A DNA stretch of 64,000 bases from Chryseosolibacter sp964438975 (GTDB lineage Bacteria; Bacteroidota; Bacteroidia; Cytophagales; Cyclobacteriaceae): the NCBI GenBank assembly GCA_964438975.1, contig CAYTMU010000008.1, positions 38,423-102,422 of the forward strand, written 5' to 3'. The translations under genes were made by a program, and so were the position numbers. Positions 51,538 through 59,608 of this stretch are shown here, piece after piece. The notes beneath the pieces were generated by a model, which saw only the letters and a list, made by a program, of their open reading frames with translations, searched no databases and was not told the origin of the DNA. Positions within the stretch are counted from its first letter, which is position 1. Each line of letters starts with the position of its first letter.

Positions 51538-53502
51538 TTACTGCGACGACGATGCGACATCCTCTATTGTCAATCGATCTTCGATCATCCTGTTATTGTA
51601 CTGCTGCACAACAGCTTTGATCTCGCGTTCCATGAGCAACACAACATCCGGACGGTGCTCAAGAAGATTCTCTTGCATGAGCGGATCGCGCTGGTAATCG
51701 TACAACGCTATGGACTGTGCTCCATCGAAGATCAGCATGTAGTTATCCCGAAAAATCTGATACGTATTGTCTGTGTAGTTAAAAGCAATTGGTGTTGTGG
51801 TCTCGCGAAAGATATCGCGGCCAAAGGCCAGATACGGTTTGCTATAACCGAGGTACCCCAGCACACTGGGCATGATATCGGTTTGCTGCGCAACCTGACT
51901 GTCACGTGCCGTCAAGCTGTTGTCTGGTCGGAAGAACAGGATCGGGATTGAGTAAACACCCCAACCCGTACGGAACTCGGCTGACTCAATATTGGATGAA
52001 GTGTGATCCGCGGTGATTACAAACAATGTGTTCTGATACCAAGGCATCCCGGACACCGTCGAAAAGAAGCGACGAAGCGCGTAGTCCGTATATCCAATGC
52101 ACTGATGGATAGGGAGCGTACCACCAGGAAATTTCCCGTCATACTGTTCCGGAACCTTGAACGGATGGTGTGACGAAACGGAAAAGAACGAAGAAACAAA
52201 TGGCTCTGGAAACTCGTTCAGCTTGCGTGCATAGAACTGTAGAAATGGTTCATCCCAAATGCCCCACAATCCGTCGAAGTCGTCGTCGTTGCCATATTCG
52301 TCCATCCCGAAATAGTTCTGCACACCGGCGATGTTCATGAATGCATTGAATCCCATCGAACCATTAGGCGCCCCGTGAAAAAAAGAAGTGTGGTATCCTT
52401 CCTCGCGCAATAGCGATGCAAGACTGTTGATCCTGTTACCCGAATACGGCGAAAGAAAGTACGGAACACCCAGCGACGGTATGGCACTGATCACAGATGG
52501 TAGTCCATCGATCGATTTCCTTCCATTCGCAAATCCGTTGCCAAAAGTCCGGCTGTGCAGCATGAGTGAGTCCAGAAATGGCGTATAACCCCTGTATTCG
52601 GCACCCTTGATCCCCCGACTGAGTAACCCCGAGAATTCGCGCGAGAAGCTTTCCAGTATGATGACCACTACATTCAGATTGCGAAACTCACTGGTGTCAG
52701 CGGGAATATGGACAGGGTTGTACAGCGCATTCAGTGTGTCCTGATCAAAATGACGCACGTGTTGTATGCTCGTTTTGCCGTATGTACGAATTAGTGAAAA
52801 AGGCGTATTCAACACAATACTGATATCCCGGGGCTGCGATACATACTCCCCTGCATTGCTCAATGTGATGGGTCTGGTACTATGCCGGAATCCGCCGCGG
52901 ATCCCACCGATTATCAGATATGCGATGAGAGGGATTGCCAGTAGTCCCCCTCCGTAGTAAAGCAATTTATTTCGCACCTGTGGGCCCCATATCCGCGTTC
53001 GATCGTACAGTTTCACCATGACCACTACGAGCAATACCCAAAAAAGAACGGCATACCAGTAGTCGAGGAGAAACCGCAGAAGCAACGGCACGAGATTTTG
53101 CTCGTTCTCAAACTGCCGGAACACATCCGCAGACGTTCGCCGCAACGTGAACTTGTAGTAGATAAAGTCCGCCACATTCGTCAGAAGGGCCAGGCCGTTC
53201 ATCACAAAAAAAAGATACTTAAGCGTTCGCTGGTATCCGTTGCGAAAACGGAAATCAAACGGTATGATCATCAAGACTATAAACAAAAGGTTGACGTAGA
53301 GTACGGCCGTCAGGTCGAACTTCAATCCACCCCACAAAAGCCGCATAAAGTTCCCGGCAGTCATGTCAGGGAAAAAGGACATATTATAGAAATAGAAACC
53401 GATCCGGCAAAGAGTAAACAAAAGCATGGCGAGCAAGAGTCTCAGGAGCAGCGCCGAATAGATATTGCCGTGTACTCTCAGGTTACCGAATGTATCTTTC
53501 AC
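51538..53502 (-). CDS. LTA-synthase-like membrane sulfatase-fold enzyme
   Basis: About 654 residues. Four or five N-terminal membrane helices (YSALLLRLLLAMLLFTLCRI, LYVNLLFIVLMIIPFDF, YAVLFWVLLVVVMVKLY and LLAIPLIAYLIIGGI) precede an extracytoplasmic alkaline-phosphatase-superfamily domain with VVVIILESFSREFSG (metal Glu), FGNGFANGRKSIDGLPS at the nucleophile position, FFSVSSHHPFKVPEQYDG and LFVITADHTSSN (metal Asp-His). Gram-positive LtaS uses Thr as nucleophile; here a Ser seems to occupy that site. It could transfer a glycerol-phosphate or phosphoethanolamine group. The only suitable start is GTG at 53502; there is no in-frame ATG before the first helix. Confidence 0.87.
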   Translation of the reverse strand: MKDTFGNLRVHGNIYSALLLRLLLAMLLFTLCRIGFYFYNMSFFPDMTAGNFMRLLWGGLKFDLTAVLYVNLLFIVLMIIPFDFRFRNGYQRTLKYLFFVMNGLALLTNVADFIYYKFTLRRTSADVFRQFENEQNLVPLLLRFLLDYWYAVLFWVLLVVVMVKLYDRTRIWGPQVRNKLLYYGGGLLAIPLIAYLIIGGIRGGFRHSTRPITLSNAGEYVSQPRDISIVLNTPFSLIRTYGKTSIQHVRHFDQDTLNALYNPVHIPADTSEFRNLNVVVIILESFSREFSGLLSRGIKGAEYRGYTPFLDSLMLHSRTFGNGFANGRKSIDGLPSVISAIPSLGVPYFLSPYSGNRINSLASLLREEGYHTSFFHGAPNGSMGFNAFMNIAGVQNYFGMDEYGNDDDFDGLWGIWDEPFLQFYARKLNEFPEPFVSSFFSVSSHHPFKVPEQYDGKFPGGTLPIHQCIGYTDYALRRFFSTVSGMPWYQNTLFVITADHTSSNIESAEFRTGWGVYSIPILFFRPDNSLTARDSQVAQQTDIMPSVLGYLGYSKPYLAFGRDIFRETTTPIAFNYTDNTYQIFRDNYMLIFDGAQSIALYDYQRDPLMQENLLEHRPDVVLLMEREIKAVVQQYNNRMIEDRLTIEDVASSSQ

Positions 53503-53600
53503 AACGTGAAATAATGAAATTTCATGGACATTACGGCATCGGGGAGCGCTACCGGATCCGAATATGAATGATCTGGTAAAAATTGCTACCTTCCACAAAA

Positions 53601-53957
53601 ATGGATTATCTAATGGCTACGCAACGTGAACACTACTACCACGCCGACGATCTCAAAAAGTTCGGCGACATCGGCAGATTCGGAAAGGAACTGGCCGATA
53701 AGTTTTTTGCTTATTACAATTCTGTTTTTACCGACGGGGCCCTGACGGCACGGGAAAAATCCCTCATCGCACTGGCCGTGGCGCACACTGTCCAGTGTCC
53801 GTACTGTATCGATGCATACGCGACCGATGCAACCGAAAAAGGGTGCTCCGACAAGCAAATGATGGAGGCTATACACGTGGCCGCCGCTATCCGCGGGGGT
53901 TCATCATTGGTTCACGGCGTTCAAATGATGAACAAGGTCGACGATATTACGATGTAA
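53601..53957 (+). CDS. Arsenosugar biosynthesis-associated AhpD/CMD-like protein
   Basis: A 118-residue carboxymuconolactone-decarboxylase-fold protein. LTAREKSLIALAVAHTVQC leads into the redox pair CPYC of QCPYCIDAYATDA, and MMEAIHVAAAIRGGSSLVHG carries the conserved His. This subfamily is found directly before arsS genes and is described as peroxidase-like. The next gene begins one base after the stop. ATG 53601 and ATG 53613 are both possible starts; a TACCTTCC element at 53586-53593 favours a short leader and perhaps the second. Confidence 0.85.
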   Translation: MDYLMATQREHYYHADDLKKFGDIGRFGKELADKFFAYYNSVFTDGALTAREKSLIALAVAHTVQCPYCIDAYATDATEKGCSDKQMMEAIHVAAAIRGGSSLVHGVQMMNKVDDITM

Positions 53958-53958
53958 G

Positions 53959-54999
53959 ATGGTTCAGAAAACGCTCGCCTTCCGCCGAAGTCCGCTCGCG
54001 TCCCCTGAGCAGCAACTCCATATCTTAAAGCACCAGGCAGAGTTGATACCGTTCGAGGAGAAACTCTCGCACGAGGGACTCTATCCATTGCGGCCGACCG
54101 GAATAGAAGTGTTCCAAGTGAATATTGGTAAGATGTGTAACCAGGCGTGCCATCACTGCCATGTCGATGCCGGCCCTGACCGTAAGGAAATCATGAGTCG
54201 GGAAACAATGGAGACGTGCCTGGAGGTCCTGCGCGAACTGGAAGTCAAAGTCGTCGATATCACGGGGGGCGCACCAGAACTCAATCCGCATTTCGAGTGG
54301 TTCGTCGAGCAATTACGCGCATTGGGTAAATCGGTGATGGTCCGATGCAATCTTACGATCATCGTCGCCAATCCGCGCTTCAGACACCTCCCCGATTTCT
54401 ATCGACGTCACCAGGTCGAAGTTGTTTCTTCATTGCCATTCTACCGCGCCGACCGCACGGATCGCCAGCGCGGAGAAGGAGTTTTCGTCGACTCAATTGA
54501 AGCGCTGAAAATGCTGAATGCCGTCGGCTATGGCATGGAAAACAGGGAGCTTATCCTCAACCTTGTATACAATCCCGCAGGGGCATTTCTTCCAGCAAAC
54601 CAGAAGCTGCTTGAGCGGGATTTCAAAAGCGAACTGGCGAAGGACTACGGCATCCACTTCAACCAATTGTTTTGTATAACGAACATGCCGATCAGCCGTT
54701 ACCTGGACTATCTGCTCAACAGCGGAAACTTCGAACACTACATGAAACGCCTGGTCAGCGCATTCAATCCGGTGGCAGCGCAGAATGTGATGTGTCGCAA
54801 TACACTTTCCGTCGGATGGGACGGATCTCTTTATGACTGTGATTTCAACCAGATGCTTGACATGACAGTCGACTGCGATGCGAAGCACATCCGTACATTC
54901 GACGCAGACCGCCTCGATGCCCGAATGATTCGTGTCAACCAGCACTGCTACGGCTGCACAGCCGGGAGTGGATCGAGTTGCTCAGGATTCACTGTCTGA
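53959..54999 (+). CDS. arsS: Arsenosugar biosynthesis radical SAM protein (ArsS)
   Basis: A 346-residue radical SAM enzyme. The cluster motif CNQACHHC (CxxxCxxC) lies in QVNIGKMCNQACHHCHVDAG, followed by VKVVDITGGAPELNPHFEWF for SAM binding. The C-terminal cysteine-rich region has MCRNTLSVGWDGSLYDCDFN and ends with HCYGCTAGSGSSCSG, the family's terminal Cys/Sec-bearing segment; here it is all cysteine. ArsS is proposed to add a 5'-deoxyadenosyl group to dimethylarsenite, forming an arsenosugar precursor. No arsM methyltransferase or ars operon repressor is in the window. It forms a two-gene operon with the AhpD-like gene. Confidence 0.92.
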   Translation: MVQKTLAFRRSPLASPEQQLHILKHQAELIPFEEKLSHEGLYPLRPTGIEVFQVNIGKMCNQACHHCHVDAGPDRKEIMSRETMETCLEVLRELEVKVVDITGGAPELNPHFEWFVEQLRALGKSVMVRCNLTIIVANPRFRHLPDFYRRHQVEVVSSLPFYRADRTDRQRGEGVFVDSIEALKMLNAVGYGMENRELILNLVYNPAGAFLPANQKLLERDFKSELAKDYGIHFNQLFCITNMPISRYLDYLLNSGNFEHYMKRLVSAFNPVAAQNVMCRNTLSVGWDGSLYDCDFNQMLDMTVDCDAKHIRTFDADRLDARMIRVNQHCYGCTAGSGSSCSGFTV

Positions 55000-55007
55000 A
55001 CAGAAGG

Positions 55008-56600
55008 CTATCGCGTAACGGCAGCGTCGCCATTTCGCACACTGTCGAGCAGTGCCTGCAAGTGTTGCACGCGCTCAGGCAATTCGTTGTAAAGGTTCGT
55101 GGTCTCAGCCGGGTCTTCGAGAAGGTCATACAATTGACCGCTAGGCTCACCGGGCAACGCTTCAGCGATCGCCGGCTCCGAGAAACCGCCGGAACCCAAT
55201 CGCTCGATCAACTTCCACCTCCCCTGCCGGACCGCAAAATGTCCCATAGAGGAGTGGTGAATAATCGCCCGTTGGTTCGGGACCGTGTCCGACTCTTGCT
55301 TGAGTACCGACAGAATGCTATAGCTATCACGGGCACTTTCCGCCGGAAGCGAGACACCGAGTATATCGGCACAGGTTGCCGACAAATTTGTCAGAGTGGT
55401 CATGGCATTGCTCACCGTACCGCCGGGAACAGTTCCCGGCAACCTGACGATAAAGGGTACGCGATGGCCTCCCTCGAACGCATCTGCTTTCATACCGCGC
55501 CACGGCCCTGCGGCGCGATGGTCATAGGTCTCGATAGACGCCGGACGCCAGTAAGGTCCGTTGTCGCTCGCGAATACGACGAGTGTATTTTCCGTAAGAT
55601 CAAGGCTGTCGAGCGCCGCCAGTACACGCCCAACGGTATGATCTACCATGTGCACAAAATCGCCGTAGGATCCGGCCGCAGAAGTCCCCTTGAATTGATC
55701 CGTCGGAACCCAGGGCGTATGCGGTGCCGCTAGCGGCAGATAGAGGAAGAACGGTTTGCTTTCCTGTTTTCGGGAAATCAGATATTCAATGGCCTTGTCC
55801 CTGAAATTGGTGAGCACCTGCTCAAACCGGAACGAAGGGGCCATTTTTCCGGGGCGCCAGAATGCGCCGGTATAGCCCGTGTTCAGGTCGTTCCCAGGCG
55901 TGTCAGCTGAAGGTATTTCCGTCAGCGTATCATTCTCCAGGTAACAGTACGGATCCATATCAAGCGAAGCCGGGAGAATAAATGAATAGTTGAACCCACG
56001 TGTTAACGGTCCGGCTGATGGCGGCGCGGTGAAGTCAATATCGTCCGGGTCCATATCTGTCACGACCCCATTTGCGCGAACTCCATAGCTACCTTCCTCA
56101 AGCGCGGATTCCCTTCCGACTTTGACACGCCAGTCGAGCCCAAGGTGCCACTTGCCGACCACCGCTGTGTGATAGCCTTGTCCCTGCAGGAAGCCACCGA
56201 CGGTCTGTGTATCATCTTCAATGAGTGTGCGACCATACCCTCGAAGGACGCCTTGCGGCAACCGGCTTCTCCACGGATAATCGCCGGTGAGAATGGAATA
56301 GCGCGTTGGTGTGCACACCGACGACGGGGAATGTGCATCCGTAAATCGCATGCCTGCCATAGCAAGGCGATCGATGTTTGGTGTTTGAATCTTCCCATCC
56401 GGGTTGTAGCAAGACAGATCGCCGTATCCCATGTCGTCCGCGAGTATGTAAACGATATTGGGCTGCACAGGCGAAGGCTTTTGTTCGCAGCTGACATTCG
56501 CCAGGGTAACGACCAATATCATGAGTATGCTACTGATGCGCACATCGCCACATCCGGCAAGTGTGCTCATCATCCGTTTTATCGATGGGATCACCGTCAT
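55008..56600 (-). CDS. Sulfatase, lipoprotein (arylsulfatase A type)
   Basis: A 530-residue sulfatase. The formylglycine motif is SSVCTPTRYSILTG (C-x-P-x-R). Metal ligands are in NIVYILADDMGYGD (Asp-Asp) and VVFASDNGPYW (Asp-Asn); VVGKWHLGLDW is the usual K-x-H segment. A leader ISSILMILVVTLANVSC ends in a Cys consistent with lipid attachment. It hydrolyses a sulfate ester, on a carbohydrate if the neighbouring lyase is a guide. Last of three successive sulfatase genes in this minus-strand run; an anaerobic or FGE-type maturase must be supplied from elsewhere. Confidence 0.93.
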   Translation of the reverse strand: MTVIPSIKRMMSTLAGCGDVRISSILMILVVTLANVSCEQKPSPVQPNIVYILADDMGYGDLSCYNPDGKIQTPNIDRLAMAGMRFTDAHSPSSVCTPTRYSILTGDYPWRSRLPQGVLRGYGRTLIEDDTQTVGGFLQGQGYHTAVVGKWHLGLDWRVKVGRESALEEGSYGVRANGVVTDMDPDDIDFTAPPSAGPLTRGFNYSFILPASLDMDPYCYLENDTLTEIPSADTPGNDLNTGYTGAFWRPGKMAPSFRFEQVLTNFRDKAIEYLISRKQESKPFFLYLPLAAPHTPWVPTDQFKGTSAAGSYGDFVHMVDHTVGRVLAALDSLDLTENTLVVFASDNGPYWRPASIETYDHRAAGPWRGMKADAFEGGHRVPFIVRLPGTVPGGTVSNAMTTLTNLSATCADILGVSLPAESARDSYSILSVLKQESDTVPNQRAIIHHSSMGHFAVRQGRWKLIERLGSGGFSEPAIAEALPGEPSGQLYDLLEDPAETTNLYNELPERVQHLQALLDSVRNGDAAVTR

Positions 56601-56601
56601 T

Positions 56602-57984
56602 CTATTTGGTTAGCGATTCAATAAGACCTGGGTTCACGCGGTTGAGGTACGCGAACAGCTTGTTCTCCATCTCGGCGGCCTTGCGACCATTCCTGGGAGC
56701 CAGGTCGTTCTTCTCCCCCGTATCCTTTGCAAGATTATAAAGTTCAACCTTCCCGGTCTTCCAGAATTTGATAACCTTGAAATCACCGTCGATCATCGCA
56801 GAGTGCGGATAGCCGGGGTGATAGCGGTGAAAAATCAATTCGCGTGTCGGTCGGTCAACGGTCCCACGCCCCTCGCCGTGAAGCAATGTCACAAAGCTTC
56901 CACCATCGAGGATATCGTCGGCCGACACACGGCCACCTGCAAGCTCCGCAATCGTCGGGACCAGGTCCCATCCGACGGCTGGAACGTCGCACTGGCTACC
57001 TGCCTTGACACCAGGTCCACGAGCGATCATCGGAACTCGTATCCCACCTTCATACAGAGTCCATTTACCTCCGCGGAGCGGATAATTTCTCATCGGGCCT
57101 GAGAATGCGCTCGGGTGATCCAGTCGATTTTTCACGGGCGGAAAGAACTCGGTAGCACCGTTGTCAGTTGTAAAGAAAATATAGGTGTTGTCGGCGATTC
57201 CAAGACGCTCTACAGCTTCCAATAGAAGACCAATACTGTGGTCAAGATCAGCCAGCATCGCGGCGAACGCAGAGTCGTTATCCTTGGCTCCAGGTTGCTT
57301 TGATTTGTAATGTGCATAGCTTTCGCTTCTGGCCTGCAGATCGACATGCGTGGCATAATGCGATACCTGAAGGTAGAAGGGATTACCTGCACGGCTCTGG
57401 CGCTCCATAAAGTTAATGGCGCGCCCTGTGATTGAATACATCTTCTTGGGATCGTCAGTAGTAAATTCTGTGGACCACTTGTCGTCACGCGCCGTCATCA
57501 GGTCGCCGTGCTTGTTTCCGGTATTGCCATCGCTTTCGTCATATCCAGCATCTTCAGGATAGAAGCCGGCCCGCATATCCCACTTACCGAAATGTGCAGC
57601 TTTGTAATTCGCCTGAACCGACTTCAGCACCACCGGTAACGGGCGATATTGACTCGTGGCAGGCTGGTAATTGTGTGGAAAACTGTCACTGCCAAGTCGA
57701 GCTGGCGTCTGCCCGAAGAGAATACTCCGCCGGGAAGGTGAACATATAGACGCCGATGCATACCAGCGGGAGAAACGCATACCTTCCGTTGCAAGCTTCG
57801 CCAGGTTCGGGGTCTCGTGATAGTCGCTGCCGGCCGATATCCGCGTGTCCATACTGCACGAGAGACTACTCCAACCCAGGTCATCGGCGAGAATAAAGAT
57901 GATATTCGGCGACGAAGACTGTGCCTGTGCCGAGTGCCATCCCGTAAAAAGAAAAAATATCAATGCACTTGCTAACTTCACCAT
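56602..57984 (-). CDS. Sulfatase, secreted
   Basis: A 460-residue sulfatase with a cleavable signal (LASALIFFLFTGWHSAQA). The formylglycine motif is SASICSPSRRSILFG (C-S-P-S-R). NIIFILADDLGWSSL supplies metal Asp residues, HFGKWDMRAG is in place of the K-x-H segment, so the His is replaced by Asp, and YIFFTTDNGATEF completes the metal site. The gap to the downstream sulfatase start is one base. The stop of this gene and the lyase cluster order suggest co-transcription. Its substrate probably differs from its neighbours, since the three proteins share little beyond the family core. Confidence 0.92.
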   Translation of the reverse strand: MVKLASALIFFLFTGWHSAQAQSSSPNIIFILADDLGWSSLSCSMDTRISAGSDYHETPNLAKLATEGMRFSRWYASASICSPSRRSILFGQTPARLGSDSFPHNYQPATSQYRPLPVVLKSVQANYKAAHFGKWDMRAGFYPEDAGYDESDGNTGNKHGDLMTARDDKWSTEFTTDDPKKMYSITGRAINFMERQSRAGNPFYLQVSHYATHVDLQARSESYAHYKSKQPGAKDNDSAFAAMLADLDHSIGLLLEAVERLGIADNTYIFFTTDNGATEFFPPVKNRLDHPSAFSGPMRNYPLRGGKWTLYEGGIRVPMIARGPGVKAGSQCDVPAVGWDLVPTIAELAGGRVSADDILDGGSFVTLLHGEGRGTVDRPTRELIFHRYHPGYPHSAMIDGDFKVIKFWKTGKVELYNLAKDTGEKNDLAPRNGRKAAEMENKLFAYLNRVNPGLIESLTK

Positions 57985-57989
57985 GTCCT

Positions 57990-59600
57990 CTATTGGTTTT
58001 CGTCTCTCTGTTGTTTGACTCTGGTCGTGTTGTACTCACCCTGTTTGTTGAAGCCAGGGAAGGCGCGCATCCTCCCGAATCTCGGATAGGTTTCGAAAAC
58101 ATCACCGTTGCCCGTGACGCGAGGATCTCCTTGTCGTGCCAATTCGTCCATCAACGTCCCGCGGAGTTCTTCCATGATACCTGAATACTCACTATCCGCA
58201 GACAGGTTGTTCAGGCATGCCGGGTCGTTTCGAAGATCATAAAGCTCCTCCCCGGGACGCATCCCAAACGAACGCGCAAACTTCCCGTGTTCCTGCTCCT
58301 GACGCGCGATCATCACACGTTTGGAAGGTGAATCGTCGATGTCCTCGAATCCCTGCACAACCGGATTCACACCGGGAGAATTCACCTGTACAGTGTTCTT
58401 AGCCGGGGGCGGGTCGCCGATCGGCCAGCGCTCCGGCTTGAAATTCCGCACGTAAAGAAAGTCCTTCGTGCGGATAGCCCTTGCAGGATAGCCTGCGTTG
58501 TCAGGACGAGCATGTGTATGTCGCTCGCGACCGCTAAGGACAAAGGCGCGCGTCGTATCCGTGTCCAACCTGGTTCCTCGTAAGATCGGAGTCAGGCTAC
58601 GTCCGGCGATCTCTCTCAATGGCGTAGCGCCTGTGAGTTCCAGGAACGTGGGTGCAAGATCGATCAGGCCAACCAGGTCGTTTGACTTCCGGCCACCGGG
58701 AATCGTGGGGCCACATATCGCCAGCGGTACGTGAATACCGTAATCGTACATGTTTGCCTTGGCATGCGGAAAAGCCATGCCGTTATCAGCCGTAACAACG
58801 ACTATGGTGTTGTCGAGCAATCCCCGCCGCTCGAGCGTCGATAGCATCAGGCCCAATTGGCTGTCAAACCAGGAAATCTCAAAAGCGTAGTCTATCAGAT
58901 CATTCACGACAGAGTCGTGCGCAGGCAGAAAACCCGGAATCTCGGGGTTGAGATCACCAAGGAGGCGGCGTCCACTGCCATACTCATACATACGGTGTGG
59001 TTCCTGCGATCCGAACCAAAAGAAAAACGGTTGGGCTTCGTCACGCGCATCGAGAAACGTCTCGAAATTTGCGGCGTAGTTCGTCTTGCGCAATCCTTGG
59101 GTTGGAAGTGAGTCAAATTGAATGTCGTTGTACTCCTTTCCCACCGGATTATGCGGCCATCCTGTGATCTCCCAGTTCCCGGGCGACCAAGGTTTTCCCG
59201 TATATGCAACGGAATATCCTTCCTGCGCCAAGACGTCAGTGAACACTTGTAGCTTCCGTGGAAAGGTACTGCTATGAGTGCCCGCCTCTTCAAGTTGCCA
59301 GATGTTACGACCCGTGAGTATCGCGGCGCGTGAAGGGCTGCATTGGGGAGCCGCAACAAACGCATGTGTAAACAATACGCCCCTCTCCGCGACCCGGTCG
59401 AATGACGGGGTGGGTGTCCACGCAGTGCCATAAGCCGACGCGTGGGGGTACGACTGGTCGTCTGAAATCACAAAAAGGATATTGGGGCGTTGATCAGAAG
59501 TGCGATCACCATTTCCGGTTTGACGACACGAAAAAGACGTTACAAACAGCAACAGGAAAATCGCGGCTGATAAGGAATATCGTTTGCTGGGTATCTGCAT
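57990..59600 (-). CDS. Sulfatase, lipoprotein (heparan N-sulfatase-like)
   Basis: A 536-residue sulfatase. The leader SLSAAIFLLLFVTSFSC ends in a probable lipobox Cys. The formylglycine motif is APQCSPSRAAILTG (C-S-P-S-R), the metal site begins NILFVISDDQSYPHAS (SDDQS, as in sulfamidase-type S1 sulfatases), and VVVTADNGMAFPHAK continues it. AYTGKPWSPGNWE replaces the usual K-x-H segment, again as in the sulfamidase-like subgroup. ATG 59600 is preferred over the TTG at 59612. First sulfatase after the lyase gene. N-sulfoglucosamine as substrate is suggested by the motif type, not proven. Confidence 0.9.
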   Translation of the reverse strand: MQIPSKRYSLSAAIFLLLFVTSFSCRQTGNGDRTSDQRPNILFVISDDQSYPHASAYGTAWTPTPSFDRVAERGVLFTHAFVAAPQCSPSRAAILTGRNIWQLEEAGTHSSTFPRKLQVFTDVLAQEGYSVAYTGKPWSPGNWEITGWPHNPVGKEYNDIQFDSLPTQGLRKTNYAANFETFLDARDEAQPFFFWFGSQEPHRMYEYGSGRRLLGDLNPEIPGFLPAHDSVVNDLIDYAFEISWFDSQLGLMLSTLERRGLLDNTIVVVTADNGMAFPHAKANMYDYGIHVPLAICGPTIPGGRKSNDLVGLIDLAPTFLELTGATPLREIAGRSLTPILRGTRLDTDTTRAFVLSGRERHTHARPDNAGYPARAIRTKDFLYVRNFKPERWPIGDPPPAKNTVQVNSPGVNPVVQGFEDIDDSPSKRVMIARQEQEHGKFARSFGMRPGEELYDLRNDPACLNNLSADSEYSGIMEELRGTLMDELARQGDPRVTGNGDVFETYPRFGRMRAFPGFNKQGEYNTTRVKQQRDENQ

Positions 59601-59608
59601 ACTTCGTT

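Noticed and set aside
54978..55733. 251-codon plus-strand open frame after arsS
   Set aside because: It lies antisense to the sulfatase gene at 55008-56600, whose motifs are intact; the translation is Arg-rich and shows no family signature.
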